A stretch of DNA of 64,000 nucleotides from Arthrobacter sp. S41 (GTDB lineage Bacteria; Actinomycetota; Actinomycetes; Actinomycetales; Micrococcaceae), in NCBI RefSeq assembly GCF_004320535.1, contig NZ_SIHY01000001.1:2108001-2172000 (forward strand), given 5' to 3'. Every line of letters begins with the position of its first letter. The stretch's first letter is position 1. The notes beneath the pieces were generated by a model. That model made no database searches. It worked only from the letters and a program-made list of their open reading frames with translations, and was not told the origin of the DNA. The position numbers were made by a program, and so were the translations under genes. Below are positions 26,766 through 34,703 of the stretch, piece after piece.

Positions 26766-27317
26766 TTAGTTCCCTCCTCGCTGCTGGACCGAGACTTTAA
26801 CCTTGGGCGCCTGTTGCAACGGCAGGCCATCAATCACACTTTGCGCCCGAGTTTGCACGTTCTGCCGAACGCGTTCCACCGAGTGCGCCGGAGTCTGAAC
26901 ACTGACGTGCACCCAGGCCGGCGTGGTCTTTACGCTGGCCCGAGTCACCGAGTCGGTTCGTTCAACCGCGGAGCCCACCAAGGTGGAGATGCCCCGGCAC
27001 GACATTGCTTGTTCCGATTCCGCTCCAGGATCATCGGTGTCCAACAGGATGCTTTGGCGGCGTCCCGGGATCAGCGCGCAAAGCAGCAGCACAAGGCCGA
27101 GCACCGCAAGAACTGCCATGACGCTAACTGCCAGGCTGTCATTGAGGCGCATACCGCTGAGCGTATTCAGAACCTGTTCAGCAGGGCCGGTCCATTGGCC
27201 ACTAACCAATCGCAGGATGCAGGAAAGCGCGAGGAGAATGCTCACGGCCAACAAGGTGATGAACGTGATCATCAAGGCCAGCGTGCGAGCACTGCGCACG
27301 TGCCAGAATCTTCTCAT
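26766..27317 (-). CDS. DUF6286-like membrane protein of the Asp23 operon
   Basis: The 183-residue protein has two transmembrane helices near residues 12-36 and 62-84, then a soluble C-terminal domain with alternating strand and helix character (ASVKTTPAWVHVSVQTPAHS). The start is ATG 27317, with AGGAG 6 nt upstream, in an ATGA overlap with the preceding asp23-like gene. It is likely a second membrane partner of the Asp23 proteins. No enzymatic motif is seen. Confidence 0.7.
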   Translation of the reverse strand: MRRFWHVRSARTLALMITFITLLAVSILLALSCILRLVSGQWTGPAEQVLNTLSGMRLNDSLAVSVMAVLAVLGLVLLLCALIPGRRQSILLDTDDPGAESEQAMSCRGISTLVGSAVERTDSVTRASVKTTPAWVHVSVQTPAHSVERVRQNVQTRAQSVIDGLPLQQAPKVKVSVQQRGGN

Positions 27318-27694
27318 CGCAGTCTCCTGTTCCCTGTGTTTTGATCCGGTGAAGACATCCAACTCACCCGAATGTCGGTCTGGACGTTTTCGACGCCCAG
27401 ATACTTATAAAGATCCTCGGCGATCATGTCCCGCACGTCTTCGCAGGCTTGTTGGACATTGCTCGGATAGCTCAGCCCTAGGTCCAACTCGATGATGACC
27501 GCACTTCCGAGCACCTCAGCTTTGGCCTTGGGACGGCTGTCAAAATCTTTGTACTTGCCCAGCCCCAAGATCCCTCCGGCGGCCGAACCAACCACAGGCA
27601 CCTTGTAGGCGGCCTGAGCGGCGATTTTTGAATAGACGGCCGTATTCACCGTGGTGTTGCCACGGTTTGAGGACAGCTCTGTCATTTGATTCAC
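27314..27694 (-). CDS. Asp23/Gls24 family envelope stress protein (second copy)
   Basis: This 126-residue protein has the Asp23 domain pattern VYSKIAAQAAYKVPVVGSAAGG, then AEVLGSAVIIELDLGLSYPSNVQQACEDVRDMIAEDLYKYLG and VQTDIRVSWM. Gls24/Asp23 proteins form abundant envelope-associated filaments in Gram-positive bacteria. The start may be GTG 27694, in a GTGA overlap with the DUF2273 stop, or ATG 27685 with GGTG 6 nt upstream. Confidence 0.85.
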   Translation of the reverse strand: MNQMTELSSNRGNTTVNTAVYSKIAAQAAYKVPVVGSAAGGILGLGKYKDFDSRPKAKAEVLGSAVIIELDLGLSYPSNVQQACEDVRDMIAEDLYKYLGVENVQTDIRVSWMSSPDQNTGNRRLR

Positions 27695-27867
27695 CGCCGA
27701 CGTTTGTTGAACACTTGGCTAAGATCAACCCTGTCCTGCAAGAGCCATCCGACCGCGGCACCGATGATGGCGAAGAATGCCACCACTACAAACTGGGTAA
27801 ACGAACCGAAGGCAATCAGCAGCCCGGCGAGGGCTCCAATGATCAAACCCCACTTGACGTGTAACAT
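27691..27867 (-). CDS. DUF2273 small membrane protein
   Basis: A 58-residue frame in the gap between the two asp23-like genes encodes two hydrophobic helices: GLIIGALAGLLIAF and VVVAFFAIIGAAVGWLL, with a basic end NKRRR. AAGGAG lies 6 nt before ATG 27867, an excellent ribosome site. DUF2273 proteins are regular members of Asp23 operons. It is easily missed because of its length. Its stop overlaps the next start. Confidence 0.85.
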   Translation of the reverse strand: MLHVKWGLIIGALAGLLIAFGSFTQFVVVAFFAIIGAAVGWLLQDRVDLSQVFNKRRR

Positions 27868-27891
27868 GTTCTGCTCCTTAAGTGCGGACTG

Positions 27892-28404
27892 TTATTTCAG
27901 GCCGTCGCGGGGCTCGGTGTCGTCGTCATCGTCTTCTGGAAGATGTACGTCGGTGACCTCGACGTTCACCTCGATAACTTCCAGGCCGGTGGCGCGCTCA
28001 ACCTGAGCGATGATGTTTGAGCGGATCTCGTTGGAGACCTCAACGATTGAGAAGCCGTAGGAAACCACGATCGATACGTCGATGGCGGTCTGCTGCTCAC
28101 CCTTTTCAACGCTCACTCCACCAGCGGAGTTGGCCTGTGCACCAGGGATGCGTTCGGCCAGTGAGTTGAAGGTTCGACGTGCTGCATTGCCCATGGCGTA
28201 AACGCCGGAAACCTCGCGGGTGGCGATGCTGGCGATCTTCTGAACAACACGATCTTCAATGGTCGTCTTGCCCAGTTCAGTGTGTAGTGGACCGCGCAGT
28301 TCTTCATTGTTCTGCGCTTCATTTGCGGCGTTGGCCTTTGCTTGACGCTCCAGCTCTTCGCCGGTTGGCTTGATGATCGGGCTTTGTGAATCGCGTTGCA
28401 CCAT
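27892..28404 (-). CDS. Asp23/Gls24 family envelope stress protein (first copy)
   Basis: The 170-residue protein has a polar N-terminus, an Asp23 domain (TTIEDRVVQKIASIATREVSGVYAMGN, TAIDVSIVVSYGFSIVEVSNEIRSNIIAQVERATGLEVIEVNVEVTDVHL) and an acidic tail with five aspartates. ATG 28404 has GGAG 7 nt upstream and is preferred to ATG 28422. It is the first gene of the leftward envelope-stress operon and is divergent from the ECF sigma gene, which may control it. Confidence 0.9.
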   Translation of the reverse strand: MVQRDSQSPIIKPTGEELERQAKANAANEAQNNEELRGPLHTELGKTTIEDRVVQKIASIATREVSGVYAMGNAARRTFNSLAERIPGAQANSAGGVSVEKGEQQTAIDVSIVVSYGFSIVEVSNEIRSNIIAQVERATGLEVIEVNVEVTDVHLPEDDDDDTEPRDGLK

Positions 28405-28519
28405 GATGGTCTCCTCATTCATTGAACGGATATTTTGTGCCTTACACTCGTACAGACGAGAGCTATACAGAAATCCTCACACGTTTTGCACGTGACTTAG
28501 ATCACATTAGGAGGAGTAT

Positions 28520-29062
28520 TTGGACCCGACCCGACTGGCTCTTCTTGTTGGTCGCTCCATGGAAGGCGATCCTGAGGCTTTCGGCGAGCTGGTCACAGGC
28601 GTGACTCCCGGGCTACGTCAGTACTGCAAGACTTTTTTTAGCAGTTGGCATGACGCCGAAGACGCAGCACAGGATGCATGGATCCGCGCCTGGCAGTCTT
28701 TGGACTCACTTCGCGAACGCGCTGCATTCAAAACGTGGCTCTATCGTTTGCCTCGAAATATCTGCCTGGATCGAATCCGCCAACGGGCGAACGATCAACA
28801 ACCTGTAGATGGCGAAGCACTAGAGCGAACCCCGGTTCCCGAACGCGAATTACCTGAAAATATTGCCGTACAACGTGGGGAAATCGCCGATGCGTGGGAG
28901 ATTATTAATTCGTTGCCCTCAGCACTACGCCAGACCTTCGTCTTGGTGGCGCTCCAAGAAATGAGTTACAAAGAAGCCGCGCTAGTAACCAACGTTTCAG
29001 AATCAACTGTGCGAGGGCGACTTGCACGGGCACGCAATGCAATCAGCGAGGCGGTGTCATGA
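28520..29062 (+). CDS. ECF-type RNA polymerase sigma factor
   Basis: The 180-residue sigma-70 family protein has region 2 (DPEAFGELVTGVTPGLRQYCKTFF, DAEDAAQDAWIRAWQSL) and region 4 (LPSALRQTFVLVALQEMSYKEAALVTNVSESTVRGRLARAR) with a short linker. It starts at TTG 28520, preceded by the strong site AGGAGGAG. It overlaps the anti-sigma gene in ATGA. Divergence from the asp23 operon suggests it directs transcription of that operon during envelope stress. Confidence 0.93.
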   Translation: MDPTRLALLVGRSMEGDPEAFGELVTGVTPGLRQYCKTFFSSWHDAEDAAQDAWIRAWQSLDSLRERAAFKTWLYRLPRNICLDRIRQRANDQQPVDGEALERTPVPERELPENIAVQRGEIADAWEIINSLPSALRQTFVLVALQEMSYKEAALVTNVSESTVRGRLARARNAISEAVS

Positions 29063-29634
29063 CTACCCTTCCCTGCGGACGATCCACCCAAGACGTCCTA
29101 CTGAACCTCGATGAGCCAGCCGATCTGCACGAGTTGCAGTGCCGCTGGTGCCATGCCGAGCGCCAGCGACTCAAAGATCAAAATGGGCTTATCACCCAGC
29201 TACTACAAAGCTCAATGCCCGAGCACCAGTCCGAGGCCTTTTCTCAAGGCATCTTGGGCAAGATTGCAGGCTTTGTGCCACGTCAACGCGTGTGGGATGT
29301 GCAGGATTCTGCGACAGGCCAGCCCCAACGAATGTCTTCATTGGATCTGGTCAAAGCCATCAGGTCGGTGTTTTCCAGCTCGTCCACGGCGCAGTTAAAT
29401 TACACGGAATTTAAGGCCACCGATACCGCGATCCCGCACCTCGCGTGGAAGGCGCAATGCCATGTGAGCATGGCCGAGGACAGCTCGGTTCAGGTGATCG
29501 AACAGCAGGTACTGGACTACGTTTCTCAAGCGATCAGTCCGCTGATTTCTTGGAATGAATTAGTCGTTGATCTGGTGATCGAGGACCTTCACGGTCACGC
29601 CATCGAATCCATCACACTGCGCGGAGAAAACTAG
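29059..29634 (+). CDS. Zinc-binding anti-sigma factor with Asp23-like C-terminal domain
   Basis: The 191-residue soluble protein has the zinc-associated anti-sigma motif H24-x3-C28-x2-C31 (LHELQCRWCHAER), with another cysteine at position 6. It has no membrane helix. The C-terminal half (about residues 100-191) resembles an Asp23-type domain: HLAWKAQCHVSMAEDSSVQVIEQQVLDYVSQ and LVVDLVIEDL. It is co-translated with the sigma factor. A plausible model is that the C-terminal domain senses the state of the Asp23 layer. The Asp23 similarity is my reading and is less certain than the zinc motif. Confidence 0.75.
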   Translation: MTTLPCGRSTQDVLLNLDEPADLHELQCRWCHAERQRLKDQNGLITQLLQSSMPEHQSEAFSQGILGKIAGFVPRQRVWDVQDSATGQPQRMSSLDLVKAIRSVFSSSSTAQLNYTEFKATDTAIPHLAWKAQCHVSMAEDSSVQVIEQQVLDYVSQAISPLISWNELVVDLVIEDLHGHAIESITLRGEN

Positions 29635-29669
29635 TCCGCGTACTAGCAGTTGTGTTGTTCGGTTTTCGG

Positions 29670-29694
29670 GTGGGGTCATTAACAATGACCTCAC
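29670..29694. terminator. Hairpin between convergent anti-sigma and permease genes
   Basis: GTGGGGTCATT pairs with AATGACCTCAC around AAC, with one G-T wobble. It separates convergent transcripts; no long T run is present. Confidence 0.6.
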
Positions 29695-29695
29695 T

Positions 29696-30691
29696 CTAAA
29701 GACGGGTGGTTTGGCGGTTCAGCAGGTAGATCAAATACACGCCACCAAACACGACGGTCACCACACCAACGGGCAGCTGTACCGGAGCAAAAAGACGCTG
29801 TGCCAGAAGATCACTGCTGGCTAGCAGTAACGCGCCGACAAGGGCGGTGGGTAGTAATTGCATTCCGTTAGCTCCGGCTAAACGCCGAGCAATCTGCGGG
29901 GCCACCAATGCCACAAAGGCAATGGGTCCTGCCAACGAGGTGACTGCGGCGACCAGAAGGACTGCCAGCACCACCAAGAATAATTTGGTGCGCTCCACCC
30001 GCATGCCAAGCGCCCGACACAGGTCATCACCCAATTGCAGCATCTGTAACCGCGATGAACTGGCCAGCAAAGCTATTGAAACGAGCACCAGTAGGATGCT
30101 TGTGGGAATCACCGATTGCCACGTCAGCCCGTTCAGGCTTCCTGCACCCCAGACCGCGGCGGCCATGGCCACATCAAGTTCGGCCCGCAGCACCATGAAG
30201 TGATTAAACGAGGCCAGCACCGAGGAAATACCGATGCCCACGAGGATGAGACGAAAGCCAGCGGTTCCATTGCGCCAAGCCAGCGCATAGACCAGCACCG
30301 CAGTGAGCAAACCGCCCAGCAACGCTCCAATGCTGGTGGCCACAAAGCCACCACCAAGCACGGTTAATGCCACCAGCGCACCGGTGTAGGCACCGGTGGA
30401 AAAGCCGATAATGTCCGGGGATCCCAAGGGGTTTCTGGTCAGCGACTGGAAGACCGCACCAGAAAGTGCCAGCGCCGCGCCAAAGAGTAAAGCTGCCATG
30501 GCTCGTGGCATCCGCCATTGCCAGATCACCATGTTTTCAATGCCTTCTCCGCCGCCGAAGAGCACCCGAAGAACTTTCCAGGGGCTCATCTGATACTCAC
30601 CTCCGGAGATGGCAAGGACGGTGACCAGCAGGCAGAGCACCACCACGATCGGCAGCGCACTAGGTGCGCGTAATTTGGAACGCAGACTCAT
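29696..30691 (-). CDS. Iron-siderophore ABC permease (FepG-like, FecCD family)
   Basis: The 331-residue inner-membrane permease has the FecCD pattern: WRMPRAMAALLFGAALALSGAVFQSLTRNPLGSPDIIGFSTGA near residues 60-100, the coupling loop LGDDLCRALGMRVERTKLF and VAPQIARRLAG. It overlaps the stop of the upstream permease by 4 bp (ATGA). No ATPase gene is adjacent, so it must use one encoded elsewhere. Confidence 0.92.
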   Translation of the reverse strand: MSLRSKLRAPSALPIVVVLCLLVTVLAISGGEYQMSPWKVLRVLFGGGEGIENMVIWQWRMPRAMAALLFGAALALSGAVFQSLTRNPLGSPDIIGFSTGAYTGALVALTVLGGGFVATSIGALLGGLLTAVLVYALAWRNGTAGFRLILVGIGISSVLASFNHFMVLRAELDVAMAAAVWGAGSLNGLTWQSVIPTSILLVLVSIALLASSSRLQMLQLGDDLCRALGMRVERTKLFLVVLAVLLVAAVTSLAGPIAFVALVAPQIARRLAGANGMQLLPTALVGALLLASSDLLAQRLFAPVQLPVGVVTVVFGGVYLIYLLNRQTTRL

Positions 30692-31695
30692 AGTGCCACC
30701 GCCTTTCGTCCGCGGGCGATCATGATCAGCAATGGTGCACCAAGGAAGGCTGCGACCACACCGGCTTGCAACTCACCGGGCAGCACAACACGTCCCAGCA
30801 TGTCAGCGCACAGCAAAAGCATCGGCGCTAACAACGCAGTGAAAGCGATAATCCACCCGGTATTTGCCCCGGCCAAGCGACGGGCAGCGTGCGGAGCCAT
30901 CAAGCCAATAAATCCGATGGCGCCAACCGCTGCGGTTGAGGCACCGGCCAGAACGGTAATTGCCAGCAAAACCAACACGCGAGTGCGTCCAACATTGGTC
31001 CCTAAAGACCGCGCGCTGTCTTCACCCAGAGCCAAGGAATCAAGGGAGCGAGCACTGCTGCCCGCCAGCACTAGTCCCACGACAAGGCAACCAGCCAAGG
31101 TGAGAATAATCGAAGGGTCCCTGCCCTGCAGCGAGCCGATAGTCCACGCTCGCAGCTGATCAAAAGCTTGAGGCTTGACCAAGGATAGGGCCGTTCCGAC
31201 ACCGGTGAGCACCGCCCCGATAGCTACGCCGGAGAGTACCAGCCGGACCGGATCGCTGGACCCAGGCCGAGGCATTCCCACCACATAAACTACGGCCGTG
31301 GTCAGCAGTGCTCCAATAAAGGCAAAAAATACATATCCGCTGAAGCTTTGGATTCCCAAGAATCCGACGGAAATCACGATGGCCAGCGATGCCCCTGCGT
31401 TCACGCCCAGAATTCCGGGTTCGGCCAAAGGATTTCGTGTCAGACTTTGCGCCAGGACGCCAGAGACCCCGAGGCCCAATCCGGCCAACAAGGCCAGAAC
31501 CGCGCGCGGTAATCGCGACTCAACCACAATGCTTCGTTCCACTGTGGGTTCGGAATCAAGCAGAGCGTGAATGACGCTTCCCAAAGGCAACGAACGAGAT
31601 CCAATGGCCAACGACGCCACAACCAAGAGCAGCAATATCGCCGCGAGCGCACAGAGTAGGGCCACTTGTCGACTCATGCTGTTGGTGCTGGGCAC
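30688..31695 (-). CDS. Iron-siderophore ABC permease (FepD-like, FecCD family)
   Basis: The 335-residue permease shows ESRLPRAVLALLAGLGLGVSGVLAQSLTRNPLAEPGILGVNAGA and LGEDSARSLGTNVGRTRVLVLLA, both typical FecCD segments. The start is either GTG 31695 or ATG 31677; neither has a strong ribosome site. It is divergent from the siderophore-binding protein gene, and one iron box in the gap could serve both directions. Confidence 0.9.
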   Translation of the reverse strand: MPSTNSMSRQVALLCALAAILLLLVVASLAIGSRSLPLGSVIHALLDSEPTVERSIVVESRLPRAVLALLAGLGLGVSGVLAQSLTRNPLAEPGILGVNAGASLAIVISVGFLGIQSFSGYVFFAFIGALLTTAVVYVVGMPRPGSSDPVRLVLSGVAIGAVLTGVGTALSLVKPQAFDQLRAWTIGSLQGRDPSIILTLAGCLVVGLVLAGSSARSLDSLALGEDSARSLGTNVGRTRVLVLLAITVLAGASTAAVGAIGFIGLMAPHAARRLAGANTGWIIAFTALLAPMLLLCADMLGRVVLPGELQAGVVAAFLGAPLLIMIARGRKAVAL

Positions 31696-31806
31696 AGGTT
31701 TGGTGGGCCTGGTGAGATTAGCGCTAATGACCGGCGCCCTTCGTCAGATGTACTGCAGGGAACGAGATTACTTTACCGTGCGCAAGCAAAGTTTAGCGTC
31801 ATAACC

Positions 31807-31825
31807 TTTGGGTAGGCTTAGTAAA
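31807..31825. promoter_or_regulatory. DtxR/IdeR-type iron box with overlapping promoter
   Basis: TTTGGGTAGGCTTAGTAAA agrees at 13 of 19 positions with the DtxR consensus. It overlaps a -35-like TTGGGT (31808-31813). A -10-like TATATT (31832-31837) follows after 18 nt. Repression by Fe2+-DtxR would block the promoter directly. Confidence 0.65.
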
Positions 31826-31843
31826 ATAAGGTATATTTGTGAT

Positions 31844-32875
31844 GTGAATTTATCGAAGATGGGCACCGCATGGCGCCGCACCCTAATCTCAGCCACCGCC
31901 GTAGCGCTGGTTGGCCTGACCGCCGGCTGTGGCGCGTCCACCACTACCGACACCAACTCGGGCAATAAAGATGTTGCGATTGGCGGCGCACATTTCACCA
32001 CCGCGGATGAGGAGACTGCAAAGTTCGGCTCCGACGCCGAAGCTGGCCAGTTCCCTCGCACCATCACCCACGCCAACGGCACCACCACCTTGGACTCAAA
32101 GCCAAAGCGCGTTGTGGTTCTTGATACTGGTGAACTCGATGAGGTGATCTCCCTGGGCATCACCCCGGTAGGCATTCCGTCCACCGAAGGTTCCAGCCCA
32201 ATCCCGAGCTACCTTGCCGACAAGGTTAAGGACGCCAAGACCGTTGGCACCATCCAGGAACTCAACCTCGAGTCCATCGCAGCATTAAAGCCAGACCTGA
32301 TTCTAGGTTCGCAGCTGCGCGCGGATAAGCTCTACGCTCAGCTCAACGAGATCGCACCAACCGTCTTCTCCATTCGTCCAGGTTTTCCTTGGAAGGAAAA
32401 CTTCCTGCTAGCCGGTGAGGCACTGGGCGAAGAGACCCAGGCTGTGGACGTACTGAACAAGTATCAGGACAAGGCTTCCGCCCTAGGCAACGACGTCAAG
32501 GGCGACCCAGAGATTTCCTTGCTGCGCTTCATGCCAGAAAAGATTCGTCTCTACGCCAACAAGTCACTGATTGGTGTGATCCTCAAGGATGCTGGCCTGA
32601 AGCGTCCAGGGAACCAAAGCATCGAAGACCTAGCGGCTGAAATTTCCGCTGAAAATCTCACCGAGGCAGACTCGGACTGGATCTTCTACACTTCCTACGG
32701 AACCCCTGAAGCCACCGGTGAAAAGGCCGCGATTGAAGGTCCACTGTGGAAGAAGCTCAAGGCTGTTCAAAACGATCAAGCGGTGCGCGTGAATGACGAC
32801 GTTTGGTTCCTAGGCCTAGGCCCAACTGGCGCATCCCAGGTCCTTGATGATCTGCGCACCAACTTGGTGAAGTAA
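31844..32875 (+). CDS. Iron-siderophore substrate-binding lipoprotein (FecB/FepB family)
   Basis: The product is about 343 residues, with a signal peptide holding WRR before the hydrophobic core and a lipobox ending LTAGC. The mature domain carries KRVVVLDTGELDEVISLGI, LNLESIAALKPDLILGSQLRADKLY and a typical two-lobe fold. GTG 31844 lies 6-7 nt after a TATATT box, so it may be translated leaderless; ATG 31859 is an alternative start. It is divergent from the FepD/FepG-like permeases and completes that importer except for the ATPase. Confidence 0.88.
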   Translation: MNLSKMGTAWRRTLISATAVALVGLTAGCGASTTTDTNSGNKDVAIGGAHFTTADEETAKFGSDAEAGQFPRTITHANGTTTLDSKPKRVVVLDTGELDEVISLGITPVGIPSTEGSSPIPSYLADKVKDAKTVGTIQELNLESIAALKPDLILGSQLRADKLYAQLNEIAPTVFSIRPGFPWKENFLLAGEALGEETQAVDVLNKYQDKASALGNDVKGDPEISLLRFMPEKIRLYANKSLIGVILKDAGLKRPGNQSIEDLAAEISAENLTEADSDWIFYTSYGTPEATGEKAAIEGPLWKKLKAVQNDQAVRVNDDVWFLGLGPTGASQVLDDLRTNLVK

Positions 32876-32957
32876 CTATTCCTCACCCCGTCTCAACGCA
32901 CTGCAACCGCGAAGCTTGTGCTCAGCCCGAGCATAGAAAGCTTGGGTAACGTAGTAA

Positions 32958-33027
32958 CTACCTCATTGAAGGTGCGAGTGATGATCGTTGAAATCCCCGT
33001 CGGCTTAGCCGACGGGGATTTCACTTT
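32958..33027 (+). ncRNA. Copy B of the five-member short-RNA-like element
   Basis: The 26-nt core is at 32959-32984, with a -10-like TAACGT at 32947-32952, exactly 12 nt upstream as in the other copies. It is followed by a perfect 15-bp stem (GAAATCCCCGTCGGC, loop TTA) and ACTTT. The frame from ATG 32981 would give a short peptide whose sequence is only the hairpin read as codons. It lies 83 nt after the siderophore-binding protein gene. Confidence 0.6.
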
Positions 33028-33062
33028 AACTTCTTGTCCTGAGATCTAAGCCGACATCTAAC

Positions 33063-33827
33063 TCAGCTTTCCAGCCAACTCACTTCGCCGGTCTGCAGAT
33101 CATAAACGGCGCTAACCACGCGGGTCCGCTTCTCTTGCACTGCCTTGCGAATAATGACCGAGCGTCCCACCAGCTGCTGCGCAACGGCTATCGCATTAGC
33201 TTTGACCACCTTGTTCACTGCATCAGCATCTGATCCTGAAACTTTTTCCTTGCGGGCCACTGGCGCAATTTGCTCCGCGAAGTCATCCATCTCTCCGGGC
33301 AGTTCAGGGTTATCGGCATTCTTTTCCATGGCTTGAAGAGTTCCGGTCACCGCGCCACAGGCCGTATGTCCGAGAATCACCAACAGGGGAACCGAGTAAG
33401 GTTCGGAGACGGCAAACTCCATGCTGCCCACCAAGGTGTCATCAAGGACTGCGCCTGCGGTTCTGGTGACAAAGAGGTCACCGATTCCTTGATCAAAAAG
33501 CAGCTCCGGGGTAACGCGCGAGTCGACGCACCCGTGGATCAGGGCGAAAGGGCTTTGATGCTCGGCCTGCTCGTCGCGCCGTTCTTCATCTTGGTTGGGG
33601 TGCTGAAGCTCGTTCGAAAGATAGCGCTGATTGCCTTCCTTCAGCGCTTTGAGTACCTCGTCCGGTGTCTTGGGTGTTTCAGCATGAGCGACAGGAGCGG
33701 TTTCGGTAGCCTCTGGTGTCGAGCAGGCGTTCAGAGAGGCCAGTGCGATCAGTCCGGTGGCGCCAGATAAGAGCTTTCGCCGGCTAGTTACATGGGCAGT
33801 GACGACGGTGTCAGTGGGTTGTGGCAT
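33063..33827 (-). CDS. Exported beta-carbonic anhydrase, probable Tat lipoprotein
   Basis: The 254-residue protein has a beta-class zinc site: Cys100, Asp102 and Arg104 in HGCVDSR, then His154 and Cys157 in GHTACGA. The N-terminus has a twin-arginine motif TSRRKLL (15-20), a hydrophobic core and lipobox LNAC (Cys35). It therefore appears to be exported folded and anchored outside the cell, an unusual location for a beta-carbonic anhydrase. It would speed CO2/bicarbonate exchange at the surface. It stands alone and is convergent with copy B of the short element. Confidence 0.9.
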   Translation of the reverse strand: MPQPTDTVVTAHVTSRRKLLSGATGLIALASLNACSTPEATETAPVAHAETPKTPDEVLKALKEGNQRYLSNELQHPNQDEERRDEQAEHQSPFALIHGCVDSRVTPELLFDQGIGDLFVTRTAGAVLDDTLVGSMEFAVSEPYSVPLLVILGHTACGAVTGTLQAMEKNADNPELPGEMDDFAEQIAPVARKEKVSGSDADAVNKVVKANAIAVAQQLVGRSVIIRKAVQEKRTRVVSAVYDLQTGEVSWLES

Positions 33828-34030
33828 AGTGCTTTCCGGTCGTATTTCGTGGGCACCTGAATGTCATTAACTCAGATTTCAATGTAAATACCATCATGAA
33901 GCCTACCGTTATGCATTTGATTCATAAACGATTTTCCAAATATTTCGCGCTTGTCAGAACCTCGCCAGAATCGGCCTCTTGAGCTAAAAGTGATTGACAC
34001 CACACCGGTTCTCGGATTGGATAGACACTG

Positions 34031-34042
34031 TCAATCGATTGA
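34031..34042. promoter_or_regulatory. Palindromic operator candidate upstream of tetR
   Basis: TCAATCGATTGA is a perfect 12-bp palindrome 23 nt before the tetR start. The nearby arms GATTGACA (from 33992) and TGTCAATC (34029-34036) form a wider dyad. The position suits autoregulation by the TetR protein. Confidence 0.55.
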
Positions 34043-34064
34043 TTGGGAACACAAGGTGGTGTCC

Positions 34065-34700
34065 ATGGAATTGGGTCAAATCCAGCAGGCTGCAGTCTCC
34101 TGTTTTGCGCAGCGCGGATTCGCCGCGACCGGTATCCGAGAACTCGGAACTGCCTTGAATCTGAACTCTGCCACCCTCTATCACTATGTCGGGGGCAAAG
34201 AAGAACTCCTCGTTGGCATCATCAACAATTGTCTGACCTCCATGATCAAAGGAGCCGGGCAGGCCATCGCCGACAGCACCGATCCAGTACGTCAGTTGGC
34301 CCTGCTTGTTGCCTTCCACGTAGGCTTCACCGCCACTAATCCAAAAACCTCCCGCGTCGCAGAACACGAAATGCGCGCCCTGTCCGCCGAGCACGCCGAA
34401 GACATGCAGGCGCTCCGCGATGACTACGAGCAGCTCTTTGCATCCATCCTGGCCACCGGCACAACTCAAGGCCTGTTCAACACCGTGGACCTGGGCATCG
34501 CCCGACTAGCCATGATGGAAATGGGCACCGGAGCATCCCACTGGTATCGCCGCGATGGACGGCTGTCATTGCCCGAAGTGCAACTAAATTTTGTCTCCCT
34601 CGCCATGCGAATGCTCGCCGTCACCGACGAATTCCCGTTGGCCATCAAAGAACTCCCTGCCCCGCTGGTTATTGCCAGCGAACCCGAGCCCAAGGACTGA
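34065..34700 (+). CDS. TetR-family regulator of the acyl-CoA carboxylase cluster
   Basis: The 211-residue protein has an N-terminal TetR helix-turn-helix: AVSCFAQRGFAATGIRELGTALNLNSATLYHYVGGKEELL. The C-terminal ligand domain is helical. ATG 34065 is preferred because AGGTGG lies 5 nt upstream, although the frame is open to 33951. It is 3 nt before accD1, so it is the first gene of the operon. In Mycobacterium a TetR gene (Rv2506) flanks the same accD1-accA1 group and responds to branched-chain acyl compounds; the same role is inferred here. Confidence 0.88.
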   Translation: MELGQIQQAAVSCFAQRGFAATGIRELGTALNLNSATLYHYVGGKEELLVGIINNCLTSMIKGAGQAIADSTDPVRQLALLVAFHVGFTATNPKTSRVAEHEMRALSAEHAEDMQALRDDYEQLFASILATGTTQGLFNTVDLGIARLAMMEMGTGASHWYRRDGRLSLPEVQLNFVSLAMRMLAVTDEFPLAIKELPAPLVIASEPEPKD

Positions 34701-34703
34701 AAA

